The translations under genes and the position numbers were made by a program. From contig JAFIET010000037.1 of the NCBI GenBank assembly GCA_020832405.1, forward strand, positions 1 to 37,171: a DNA stretch of 37,171 nt, in the 5' to 3' direction. Of this stretch, positions 1-7,411 are shown piece by piece (within the stretch, counting starts at the first letter, position 1; every line of letters starts with the position of its first letter). Source of the DNA: Balneolales bacterium. Its GTDB lineage: Bacteria > Bacteroidota > Rhodothermia > Balneolales > Cyclonatronaceae. The notes below the pieces were generated by a model. That model saw only the letters and a program-made list of their open reading frames with translations. It had not been told where the DNA came from and made no database searches.

Positions 1-15
1 ACCCCGAAAAAAAAG

Positions 16-69
16 CCCCTCTCCTGAAGACCATGCCCGTAAGGCCTCGTGGTACTTTCAGGAGAGGGG
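16..69. repeat. Inverted repeat with 13-bp perfect arms
   Basis: Bases 16-28 (CCCCTCTCCTGAA) are perfectly complementary to 57-69 (TTCAGGAGAGGGG), with a 28-base loop. The right arm runs on into TTGGGGTGAGGTC (70-82). From general knowledge, this wording resembles a short dispersed repeat seen in many bacterial genomes. I cannot confirm copy number from one window. A terminator is less likely: the run of A before the left arm (7-14) would give a U tract only for a transcript on the minus strand. Confidence 0.6.
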
Positions 70-99
70 TTGGGGTGAGGTCCGCCGACATAATGGCAC

Positions 100-117
100 G
101 CGGATCGGGCGGATCGG
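100..117. repeat. Two tandem 9-bp copies
   Basis: GCGGATCGG occurs twice back to back at 100-108 and 109-117. It is embedded in a run of related GCGGAT/CGGATT words that continues to 136. The words GCACGCGGAT (96-105) and ACGCGGATTG (127-136) recur together at 4021-4032. Confidence 0.6.
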
Positions 118-154
118 GCCGGATTTACGCGGATTGTTTGTTGATGTAGAATTC

Positions 155-189
155 AAACCTCCAAGGTTTTAAAAACCCTGGAGGTTTTT
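155..189 (+). terminator. Terminator-like hairpin
   Basis: AAACCTCCA (155-163) pairs with TGGAGGTTT (179-187). A second inner helix, GGTTTT (165-170) with AAAACC (172-177), extends the stem, and five T end the structure (185-189). It would end a plus-strand transcript coming from outside the window. A structurally similar hairpin, also preceded by GCACGCGGAT, lies at 4070-4104. Confidence 0.6.
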
Positions 190-331
190 CTGACCGCACG
201 GCTCCGGAGGCGCCAAAGCTTTGCAGCAACCGCCTCAGCCACCCCTACGCCCCTGTTGCCGGTTTCGTGCAACATCAATACATTGAACCATTCCACATTC
301 ACATGATAAAAATTATTGAAAGGCAAATTTT

Positions 332-1147
332 ATGGGGCAGCAGTCGGGACGGAAACGGTTGGCGGATTCGGTGGTCTGGATTACCGGGGCATCTTCGGGG
401 ATTGGCGAGGCCATGGCGTATGATTTCAGCAGGATGGGGGCGCGGCTGATTTTGTCGGCGCGGAGGTCCGGGGAGCTGGAACGGGTGAAGAAAAACTGCG
501 AAGGCGACCCCGGCAGGGTGCAGCTGCTCCCGCTTGATCTGTCTGATACCGGCAGCCTCCGGCAAAAAGCGGCGGAGGCCATCGCGTTTTGGGGCGAGGT
601 GGATGTGCTCATCAACAACGGCGGCATAAGTCAGCGGGCGCTTGCGGCCGAGGCCGATCTCAGCGTAATCCGCCGCATCATGGAGGTCAACTTTTTCGGT
701 ACTGTTGCCCTCACGCAGGCCATCCTCCCGCACTTCATCGCGCGGAAATCGGGCTACGTGGTGGTGGTGAGCAGCGTGATGGGCAAAATCGGCACCAAAT
801 TCCGCTCAACCTACGCGGCCTCCAAGCACGCGCTGCAGGGCTGGTTCGACTGCCTCCGACAGGAGATGTACGAGCATCAGGTGGATGTAACCCTTGTGTG
901 CCCCGGTTTCGTGAAAACAAGCATCACCCTCAATTCCGTTACGGCCGACGGCAAAACCTACGGGCAGATGGGCGAAGGACAAAGCAAGGCGATGAGCGCC
1001 GAGACCTTTAGCCGAAAGCTCATCCCCAAGTTAGAGAAGCGCAAGCCCGAAATTTTTATCGGCGGCCCCGAAATTGCAGCGGTGTGGGTCAAGCGGCTCA
1101 GCCCGGGGCTTCTGAACGCCATCCTCAGGCGCACCAAAGTAACCTGA
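332..1147 (+). CDS. SDR-family oxidoreductase, DHRS7-like
   Basis: A 271-residue classical short-chain dehydrogenase/reductase. It has the nucleotide-binding TGASSGIG (18-25), an NNGG version of the NNAG motif (95-98), a serine at 147-148 and the catalytic pair Tyr161/Lys165 in YAASK. The PGFVKTSI segment and a C-terminal tail ending in a basic patch recall DHRS7/DHRS7B-type SDRs, whose natural substrates are poorly defined. The Rossmann fold should bind NAD(P)H. I see no signal peptide, so it is probably cytoplasmic. It stands alone, with about 300 bases of non-coding sequence on each side. The ATG is preferred because the glycine motif follows at the usual distance. Substrate cannot be told from sequence. 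Confidence 0.88.
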   Translation: MGQQSGRKRLADSVVWITGASSGIGEAMAYDFSRMGARLILSARRSGELERVKKNCEGDPGRVQLLPLDLSDTGSLRQKAAEAIAFWGEVDVLINNGGISQRALAAEADLSVIRRIMEVNFFGTVALTQAILPHFIARKSGYVVVVSSVMGKIGTKFRSTYAASKHALQGWFDCLRQEMYEHQVDVTLVCPGFVKTSITLNSVTADGKTYGQMGEGQSKAMSAETFSRKLIPKLEKRKPEIFIGGPEIAAVWVKRLSPGLLNAILRRTKVT

Positions 1148-1452
1148 CCAACCTCCAATCCGGTGCCCGACCGACCACTGAAGCTGATCATGCCCGGAAA
1201 CACATCACTCTAAAAAAGCATTTGAGGAAGGTTTTTCGGGTGATGTGCTTCCGGATGGCCGCTATTTCCGCAGCCATAGCCAAACCAGGGGCCGGCAGCA
1301 GGGGCTTATTCGCCGGACGGGATTTCAGCCCGTAAACCGGCAAGGAAGGTTTCGGGCGGGCATAGAAACTTTGTATTTTGGGTGATGTTAAATTTCCCTT
1401 TAGGGGCGTTTGCTACGTGCTTCCCGAATCTCATCCGTAACTTATTTTGAAA
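1148..1452. other. Intergenic with long inverted repeat
   Basis: No gene is visible in these 305 bases. They contain an imperfect 15-bp inverted repeat (1194-1254, listed separately). Just before the protease gene, TATTTTG (1373-1379) fits the Bacteroidota -7 promoter consensus TAnnTTTG. The matching -33 element is not clear, so the promoter is tentative. Confidence 0.5.
1194..1254. repeat. 15-bp inverted repeat, one mismatch
   Basis: CCGGAAACACATCAC (1194-1208) pairs with GTGATGTGCTTCCGG (1240-1254) with a single A/C mismatch and a 31-base loop. There is no adjacent T run, so it does not look like a simple terminator. The word GCCCGGAAACACATC overlapping the left arm (1192-1206) recurs exactly at 2996-3010, between the M48 protease and ATP-grasp genes. 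That suggests a small dispersed element. Confidence 0.6.
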
Positions 1453-2976
1453 ATGAAAAGTCATCTTCGTTTAACTGTAAATCAGACCTGGCGCTCCCTT
1501 TTTCCGGCTGTGATGCTGGTGTTCCTGTTGTGGCAGACCGGCTGCGTGGCTCTCGAGCAAAACCCTGTTTCGGGTACTACCCGGGCCTTCGCTTATACCT
1601 GGGAGCAGGAAATTCAGATCGGGCGCGATGTAGATCAGGAAATTGTGGCTGAGTTCAGCATCTATGACAATCCCGAGCTTGAGGCTTACATTGTAGAACT
1701 TTCAGAGCTCATTCTTGCCCAAAGTCATCTTCGCAGGCCGGATGCGCCTGCGCAGTTCCGAAATACCGAGTTTACCTTCCGGCTGCTCGACAGCGATGTC
1801 GTTAACGCTTTTGCCCTGCCCGGCGGCTTTGTTTATTTCACCCGCGGCCTGCTTTCCCACATGAATAACGAGGCGCAGCTGGCAGTCGTAATTGGCCACG
1901 AAATCGGGCACGTTGCGGCCCGGCATGCCTCGCAGCGCATGCTGCAGCAGCAAATCGGGCAGATGGTTCTGGTTGGCGGCGCCATTGCGGGTCAGGAGCT
2001 TTTCGGCGTGTCCGCTGAAAATATCATGAATCTGGGCGGTACGGCGGCACAGTTGCTGTTTCTGAGCCACAGCCGCGATCACGAGCGCGAAAGCGACCGC
2101 CTTGGCGTCGAGTATGCAGCGAAGGCCGGTTTTGATGCTTCCGAAGGCTCTGCTTTTTTTCGTTCACTGCAGCGGCTGAGCGCACAGCACGGCGGCGGCA
2201 TCCCCACTTTTATGTCATCCCACCCCGATCCGGGTCAGCGGGAGCAGAGCATGCACACGCTTTCGCAGCAGTGGCGCGATCAGGGTTTTGAGCAGACCCG
2301 CCGCAACGAGCGCCGTTTTATGGAAATGATCGACGGCATGTCGATTGGCGAAAATCCCCGCAACGGATTTGTAAGGGACGGCACATTTTATCACCCTGAC
2401 CTCGCTTTTCAGTACCCGGTGCCATCCGGCTGGAATGTGCAGAACATGCCGAATCAGGTTGTGATGTTCGATGGCGATCAGCAAGGCATCAGCATTTTCA
2501 CCATTGCGTCGGATGCCTCGAATGCGCGTCAGGCGGTGGATCAGTTTACGGGTCAGGACGGCATCACTGTGGAATCGTCAGGTACGCAGAATGTAGGGAG
2601 CATTCGCGGGTACCGTGCCATTGCTACGGCTGCCACGCAGGACGGCACCGAGCTTAAAATCATGATTCAGGGCCTCGAGCACAACGGAAACGTGTACCGC
2701 TTCCTGAATTACTCGCCCGCTGCGCGCTATGAGAGCTATGAATCGGCTTTCGCGCAAATCGTGAACGGTTTCCGCACCCTCACAGATCAGTCCATACTGA
2801 GCATTCAGCCGACCCGGCTTCAGATTGTTACGGCCGACCGTGTTGGGCCGTTTAGCAGTTTTCTGCCCGGGCAGCTGCCTCCGGGCTTTACCGCTGAAAG
2901 TTTTGCCATCATGAATCAGGTTGAGCTGGATGAAACCATCACCCGCGGTCAGCGCCTCAAACTGCCGCGGCCTTAA
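1453..2976 (+). CDS. Secreted M48-family zinc metalloprotease
   Basis: About 507 residues from the ATG at 1453. A TTG six bases upstream is in frame but less likely. The N-terminus has a hydrophobic export signal (16-27) ending at Cys31 (WQTGC), an imperfect lipobox, so it may be a periplasmic lipoprotein. The gluzincin active site HEIGH (149-153) is intact, with the third zinc ligand probably Glu213 in ERESD. Family members in this subgroup are Zn-dependent proteases linked to envelope protein quality control. The C-terminal third (from about 300) is a non-catalytic region, and the last 60 residues look LysM-like and end in GQRLKLPRP, as in many homologues of this architecture. The catalytic call is firm; lipidation is uncertain. 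Confidence 0.9.
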   Translation: MKSHLRLTVNQTWRSLFPAVMLVFLLWQTGCVALEQNPVSGTTRAFAYTWEQEIQIGRDVDQEIVAEFSIYDNPELEAYIVELSELILAQSHLRRPDAPAQFRNTEFTFRLLDSDVVNAFALPGGFVYFTRGLLSHMNNEAQLAVVIGHEIGHVAARHASQRMLQQQIGQMVLVGGAIAGQELFGVSAENIMNLGGTAAQLLFLSHSRDHERESDRLGVEYAAKAGFDASEGSAFFRSLQRLSAQHGGGIPTFMSSHPDPGQREQSMHTLSQQWRDQGFEQTRRNERRFMEMIDGMSIGENPRNGFVRDGTFYHPDLAFQYPVPSGWNVQNMPNQVVMFDGDQQGISIFTIASDASNARQAVDQFTGQDGITVESSGTQNVGSIRGYRAIATAATQDGTELKIMIQGLEHNGNVYRFLNYSPAARYESYESAFAQIVNGFRTLTDQSILSIQPTRLQIVTADRVGPFSSFLPGQLPPGFTAESFAIMNQVELDETITRGQRLKLPRP

Positions 2977-2995
2977 AGGCACAAAGCGGGCTCAG

Positions 2996-3010
2996 GCCCG
3001 GAAACACATC
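2996..3010. repeat. Second copy of a 15-nt word
   Basis: GCCCGGAAACACATC is identical to 1192-1206. Here it has no partner arm. It sits in the 64-base gap between the protease and the ATP-grasp gene. Confidence 0.5.
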
Positions 3011-3040
3011 CACCGATAAAAACAAAAAAACAAGACAAAA

Positions 3041-3982
3041 TTGGCTGTACAACAGAAAGAGGGGTTCCGGGCCGACGTTGCGCTCCTGACCGAGCGCCGC
3101 TACGATGCTTCGGAAGCTGCGCCTGACGACTGGTACCTGGCGAATATGCTGCGGGATGATGCCCTGCTTCAGGAAGCGCTGAAAAAACGCGGACTGAGCT
3201 CGGTCCGTATCGACTGGGCCCGGCCCGAAGTGGATTGGTCGTTGTTTCGCTGCGCGGTTTTTCGCACAACCTGGGATTATTACGAGCGGGCCGCCGAGTT
3301 TTCGGCCTGGCTCGACCGTGTGCAGCATCACACGCTGCTGCTGAATCCGCCGGAGATGATTCGCTGGAATATGGACAAACATTACCTTGCCGATCTCGAG
3401 GCTAAGGGCGTCAATATTGTGCCGTCGGTTTTTATGGAAACGGGCTCTGATCCCGCGGAGATGGCCGGGCTGATGCAGCAGCAGGGCTGGGCGGAAGCTG
3501 TCGTGAAGCCTTGCGTATCGGGCGGGGCCTGGCACACCTACCGCGTGAACGCCGGAAATGCGCCGGAAGTAGCCGATAAAATCCGCCCTGTGCTGGCAAA
3601 GCAGAGTTTCATTCTGCAGCCCTTCATGCAGTCGATTGTGGACACGGGCGAGGATACCCTGATGGTGCTGAACGGCACCTATACCCATGCCGTGCGGAAG
3701 TGCGCGGCCAAGGGTGATTTTCGTGTGCAGGACGACTGGGGCGGCACGGTTCAGGCCTATGAGCCGGAACCGGCGCAGATCGCGCTGGCCGAGCAGGCAA
3801 TGGCTGCGGTGAGTCCGCAGCCGGTGTACGGCCGGGCCGACATGGTGCGCGATGCACACGGTAACTGGGCCATCATGGAGCTCGAACTGCTGGAACCTGA
3901 GCTTTGGATCCGCTATCATCCGCCATCAGCTGAGCCTTTTGCGGAAGCGATTGCTGTGGCGCTAAACCGCCCGGTTGGATAG
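3041..3982 (+). CDS. ATP-grasp ligase, glutathione-synthetase-like
   Basis: A 313-residue ATP-grasp protein that reads from a TTG. No in-frame ATG lies upstream, and the conserved first strand (ADVALLTERR, 11-20) must be included. Signature stretches are RTTWDY (75-80), WNMDKHYL (109-116), the phosphate-binding VVKPCVSGG (154-162) and the metal-binding acidic segment MELELLEPELW near 280. The pattern matches single-domain ATP-grasp enzymes related to prokaryotic glutathione synthetase and the cycloserine cyclo-ligase DcsG. These join a carboxylate to an amine or similar nucleophile using ATP. No biosynthetic partner is nearby, so the substrate is unknown. It lies 64 bases downstream of the protease and may be co-transcribed with it. 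Cytoplasmic. Confidence 0.8.
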   Translation: MAVQQKEGFRADVALLTERRYDASEAAPDDWYLANMLRDDALLQEALKKRGLSSVRIDWARPEVDWSLFRCAVFRTTWDYYERAAEFSAWLDRVQHHTLLLNPPEMIRWNMDKHYLADLEAKGVNIVPSVFMETGSDPAEMAGLMQQQGWAEAVVKPCVSGGAWHTYRVNAGNAPEVADKIRPVLAKQSFILQPFMQSIVDTGEDTLMVLNGTYTHAVRKCAAKGDFRVQDDWGGTVQAYEPEPAQIALAEQAMAAVSPQPVYGRADMVRDAHGNWAIMELELLEPELWIRYHPPSAEPFAEAIAVALNRPVG

Positions 3983-4020
3983 CCGGTTATTCAGGACCGG
4001 ACCGGAATGGCGGGTAAATT

Positions 4021-4036
4021 GCACGCGGATTGCGCG
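4021..4036. repeat. GCACGCGGATTG repeat word
   Basis: GCACGCGGATTGCGCG repeats words seen at 96-105 and 127-136. In both places a strong hairpin lies downstream within about 60 bases, which suggests the same composite repeat family. Confidence 0.45.
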
Positions 4037-4069
4037 GTTTTTTTTTGGAAGTTGTTTTAGCACAATGCA

Positions 4070-4116
4070 AACCCACCGGGGGGATTTTGAAACCCCGGTG
4101 GGTTGAATCATTTTTT
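4070..4116 (+). terminator. Terminator between convergent genes
   Basis: AACCCACCGGGG (4070-4081) pairs perfectly with CCCCGGTGGGTT (4093-4104). After GAATCA comes a run of six T (4111-4116). The T run favours ending plus-strand transcripts from the ATP-grasp gene. The stem could also block transcripts arriving from the TonB receptor gene on the other strand. Confidence 0.65.
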
Positions 4117-4125
4117 CTTTCCCCT

Positions 4126-6474
4126 TCAGAAGCGCCAGTTCAGCTCAAGGAAGAAGCGGCGGCCGGGTTCGGTGAGTTTGAAGCCTTCTTCATTTACCGC
4201 CGGGTTGATGTTCCGGTTCAGGTGTTCTGAGTAGGCTTCGTCAAAGAGGTTGCGCACGCCGGCGTTAAGGGTGAGGCTGCTCAGCACCCGGGTCCGCAGG
4301 CCGAGGTCGGCGAGCCAGAAGCCGTCGGTTTTTTGTTCGCCGAAACCGGTGTCGATACGATCCTGTGTGAGCACCCGCCGCAGGCCAATTTCGGGCATAA
4401 CCCGGCTGCTGAACAAGCCTGTTAGGGTAAGGCGGCTTTCAAAAGGCGGTATTTCCGCAACGGCGCTGCCGTCAGCGGTGTATTCGGAGTACGTATAGGC
4501 GGCACTCAGCCGGGCGCGCGCAACGGATGGCAGCCTGTATTCTGCAACGGCTTCGAAACCGGCTGTAAATACATCACCCCGGTTCTGAAACTCCATTACG
4601 CCCGGTGCCTCCGCCATGGGCTGCAGGTTTTCGTTTAGTACGCCGCCGATGTAATCCTGCATGAGGGCTGCGAAACTGTTGAGCTGCACGTTCAGGGCGC
4701 CGTCGGTGCTGCGGCTGCGGAACACAAGATCGAGCTGATTGGTGGCTTCCGGTTTCAGGTTCGGGTTGCCGGCGTACTCAAAAGCGCTGCGGCCGATGGC
4801 CAGGAAGTTGATGAAGCGCTCGGTGACATCCGGACTCCGCACCCCGCGACCGGCATACAGGCTGATGCCCGTGTTTGCGCTCAGCTCACGGCTCACACCG
4901 CCGCTCAGGCTCACATTAATATGTTCGCTTGCGGTATCGGTGCCCGCAAAACGGGGCGCAAGGTTCCGCGCTTCAGCGGTGTTGTAGTCGAGGCGGAAGC
5001 CTGCTGAAACCGTCCACGATTCATAGAAGTAATCAACGCCGGCAAAAAAGCCGGTATTTTGGATGATGGCATCCTGCCACAAATTGTAGGTCATGCTGTT
5101 TCCGGCATTGGGCCCGGCCTTAAGTTCAACAAACCGGGTGCCATCTATCTGCTGATTCGAGTAGGATGCGTTGAGGGTCCAGCGCAGTGTGTTCAGCATG
5201 CCGCCGGCTTCGGTTTGCAGCCCCCAGCTTTCAGTTTCCGCCAGGGCGACGGCATCCCGCATGGCGAAGTTGTCGCGCTCGTGGTTGTTCATTTCGTGAT
5301 CAACAAAGCTGTAGTAGGCATCGAAACTGAGCCCGCTGAAGCCCGCTATGTCAGCCGGATTCCAGCTGTAACCGCCTTTGAGTTTGAAGGTGTCGTCCAT
5401 GGCCATATCCATGGGCAGTGCCGGGAAATCGGCGTTTCGCACGTACGACTGAGAGAAGCCTGCATGCAGCTGATGCCCTTCGAACGGGCGGAAGTAAATC
5501 TCGGCCCCGAAATCACTGCTTTCGAAACCGGCCGGAACTTTGATGCCGTCGCCGCCGGTGTAATCGTTGGTAGCCGACAGTCCGCCGCTGAGCATGAGGT
5601 CATATCGGGCGTTGCCCAGGTGCAGCCGCGCATCGGTGATGCGGTTGCCCGTGTTGCTTTCAAGGGCAAGGCGCACATCACCCTGCACCCTGAATTGCGG
5701 GCTTGTCTCTGGTTTGTGCCGGATGAAATCGACCGTGCCGCCAAAAGCGGGACCAAAGCGAAGGGCGTGCGGACCGTGGTGGATTTCGACCCGTTCGATG
5801 TCGCTGAGGCGGATGTGTGAGGTGGGCGGATCCATACGGTTGGGGCAGGCGGCCGCGCTTGAGGCAACGCCGTCAACACGAATGTTGAGGCGGCTGCCGC
5901 TGTGGCCCCTAACAACGGGATCGATGCCGAAGCCGCCGCGCCTCACGCCGGAAACATTTTCCGCTTCGCGCAGGAAGGCACCCGAATCGATGGGCGTGAA
6001 GGCTGCCTCGCTGATATCAAGGCCGTTTTTAGGACGCCCGACGGTGTGATGCGCCACAACCGAGACAGGGCTCATGTTGAGGCGCACCGGGTCGAGCAGC
6101 AGTTCGGCGGGCAGCTCTGAGAGCGCCGCGAAGTTCACACTCAGGCTGCGGAAGCCAACATGCGAAACTTCGAGCGTGCCCGAAGTGAAGCCGGCCGGGA
6201 AGTGAAGCGAAAAGCTGCCGTCGGCCGCGCTAACGGCATGCACACCCGTGCTGCCTGTAACGCGAATGTGCGCATTCTGAAGCAGATGGCCGGTTTTGGC
6301 ACAGCGCACGATGCCGCGATAGGTTTCATTTTCGGTTTGGGCGCTTAGTGCAGCTGCATCATCAGCGGCAGCAAAAGTGCCGGAGGGAGTAGCCACAAGG
6401 CTGAGCCCGAGGAGGGGCAAAGCCACAAGCAGCATTTTTAATAGCTTGAATTTATTGGTGTTAAAGTCTTCCAT
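4126..6474 (-). CDS. OprC/NosA-like TonB-dependent copper receptor
   Basis: About 782 residues from the ATG at 6474. The frame stays open upstream to 6675, but that extension carries no signal sequence. Order: hydrophobic export signal (about 13-35), a carboxypeptidase-regulatory-like beta domain (52-132), plug (about 155-255), then a 22-strand-type barrel ending in aromatic NWRF. The plug has C210-P-N-R-M214 and the barrel has H393-E-M395. These match the CxxxM-HxM copper site described for Pseudomonas OprC, and the spacing (179 residues from M214 to H393) is close to OprC's. A methionine-rich run, PMDMAM (354-359), may guide copper. Predicted job: copper uptake across the outer membrane, powered by TonB. 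A Cys-rich exported protein is encoded 295 bases upstream on the same strand. Confidence 0.88.
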   Translation of the reverse strand: MEDFNTNKFKLLKMLLVALPLLGLSLVATPSGTFAAADDAAALSAQTENETYRGIVRCAKTGHLLQNAHIRVTGSTGVHAVSAADGSFSLHFPAGFTSGTLEVSHVGFRSLSVNFAALSELPAELLLDPVRLNMSPVSVVAHHTVGRPKNGLDISEAAFTPIDSGAFLREAENVSGVRRGGFGIDPVVRGHSGSRLNIRVDGVASSAAACPNRMDPPTSHIRLSDIERVEIHHGPHALRFGPAFGGTVDFIRHKPETSPQFRVQGDVRLALESNTGNRITDARLHLGNARYDLMLSGGLSATNDYTGGDGIKVPAGFESSDFGAEIYFRPFEGHQLHAGFSQSYVRNADFPALPMDMAMDDTFKLKGGYSWNPADIAGFSGLSFDAYYSFVDHEMNNHERDNFAMRDAVALAETESWGLQTEAGGMLNTLRWTLNASYSNQQIDGTRFVELKAGPNAGNSMTYNLWQDAIIQNTGFFAGVDYFYESWTVSAGFRLDYNTAEARNLAPRFAGTDTASEHINVSLSGGVSRELSANTGISLYAGRGVRSPDVTERFINFLAIGRSAFEYAGNPNLKPEATNQLDLVFRSRSTDGALNVQLNSFAALMQDYIGGVLNENLQPMAEAPGVMEFQNRGDVFTAGFEAVAEYRLPSVARARLSAAYTYSEYTADGSAVAEIPPFESRLTLTGLFSSRVMPEIGLRRVLTQDRIDTGFGEQKTDGFWLADLGLRTRVLSSLTLNAGVRNLFDEAYSEHLNRNINPAVNEEGFKLTEPGRRFFLELNWRF

Positions 6475-6769
6475 CGTAAAAAAATATTTCAAATGAGAGG
6501 TCGCATGAATAGCCGGCAGGGAACACGGATCCTGCATCATAGCCGTACCAACGGCATGATTTGGGTCCCCAAACCGGGATCTGATTGTGAGCGGGCCGCG
6601 CAGCTCCGGCACCTGATTACGGCTTGTTTGCCAGAATCGGGCTGATGCCTGTTTTCGAATCCGGACGCACTTCACCCGTGAAATTGCGGAATCTCAGCCG
6701 GGAAGGCTGATGCGGGGTGATGCGATTCTTGCCGGAAACAGGGTTCAGCGGAGCAAGACGCGGCTGTCT
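6475..6769. other. Gap between Cys-rich gene and receptor gene
   Basis: These 295 bases hold no gene I can support. The receptor's reading frame runs open as far as 6675, but that extension lacks a signal sequence. The 20 bases just upstream of the chosen ATG are A+T-rich. I see no clear terminator, so read-through from the Cys-rich gene into the receptor gene is possible. Confidence 0.4.
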
Positions 6770-7327
6770 TCAGGCGACGGGAGGATGGAAGACCTCATCG
6801 GGGAAGGCGGGATGGGTCTGCATTAGGTGGAAGCTTTGGCAAAGCCTGCGGAATTCGGGCGCTGCCGGCTCAGGAGAGCTGAGCAGGGTCACTTTATCGA
6901 GCGGCTTTATCAGGCCGTCGGTTTGGGCCGGGTCGCTGTGACCGCAGCTGCACATTTGGGCACTGTGGCCTTTGGCAAGTTTGGTTTCGGACTGCGCATC
7001 CGGGGCATCCTGTGCATCCTGCGTATCAGCACTGCCAGAGCAGCAGTCCGCTGCCTGAGCTGCATCAGCGGAAATCAGGGAGGGCGCAAGCAAGGGGATG
7101 CCGGCGGAGTTGAGCTGTGATGTGCCGGCATTGGTGCCCGGTTCAGCGTCCGGTTCGGAATCGGTGTGGGCACATCCGCAGGAAGTTCCGCAGGTACAGA
7201 GGATGTTGCTGCAGCCGTTACCGGCGAACTTCGCACCCACAAACAAACCCACACGGTTCACCTCTGCCACTGAAAACAACAGCGTAAATACAAGGGTGAT
7301 GCGGAGAAGGTTTTGGAGAAGCTTCAA
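6770..7327 (-). CDS. Exported Cys/His-rich protein by copper receptor
   Basis: 185 residues from a TTG start; no upstream in-frame ATG is available and the only internal Met near the front is absent. Residues 3-20 are hydrophobic, as in a signal peptide. Ten cysteines are clustered: C39, C44, C46, C50, C52, the pair C95-C96, C126, C128 and C163. Histidines lie beside them (H54, H130), and the end reads FHPPVA. The clusters CTCGTSCGCAH and MCSCGH look like soft-metal (Cu(I)-type) ligands. The middle (55-120) is Ala/Asp/Gln-rich and probably disordered. The family is not recognised with certainty; small Cys-rich exported proteins beside TonB receptors are common in Bacteroidota. Copper capture or sensing for the downstream receptor is inferred from position and composition only. 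Confidence 0.7.
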   Translation of the reverse strand: MKLLQNLLRITLVFTLLFSVAEVNRVGLFVGAKFAGNGCSNILCTCGTSCGCAHTDSEPDAEPGTNAGTSQLNSAGIPLLAPSLISADAAQAADCCSGSADTQDAQDAPDAQSETKLAKGHSAQMCSCGHSDPAQTDGLIKPLDKVTLLSSPEPAAPEFRRLCQSFHLMQTHPAFPDEVFHPPVA

Positions 7328-7363
7328 AACAAAGGGACTCTGACTGAGGAAAGTTTAGCTCTA

Positions 7364-7411
7364 CAAATTTACTCAATCAAAATATTAATCTCATATAAAG
7401 ATTAGATTAAT
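7364..7411 (-). promoter_or_regulatory. Candidate promoter and operator of copper locus
   Basis: Read on the minus strand, TAAATTTG (7371-7364) matches the Bacteroidota -7 consensus TAnnTTTG and sits about 40 bases before the TTG start at 7327. No good -33 element is seen. Just upstream are nested inverted repeats: TAATCT (7386-7391) with AGATTA (7399-7404), and ATTAATC (7384-7390) with GATTAAT (7405-7411). The repeats reach into the stop codon of the thioesterase gene. They could bind a dimeric regulator. Confidence 0.35.

Larger units (their letters stand above)
1..331. other. Gene-free flank with repeats
   Basis: No convincing coding sequence is visible before the SDR gene. The stretch holds a long inverted repeat (16-69), a short tandem repeat (100-117) and a terminator-like hairpin (155-189), each listed separately. 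The last 90 bases become A+T-rich and should contain the promoter of the SDR gene, but I could not fix its boxes. Confidence 0.6.

Noticed and set aside
2957-3919. 320-codon minus-strand frame opposite the ATP-grasp gene
   Set aside because: Antisense shadow; the plus-strand product has clear family motifs.
5059-5820. 253-codon plus-strand frame inside the TonB receptor gene
   Set aside because: Opposite a receptor with intact copper-site residues; no independent evidence.
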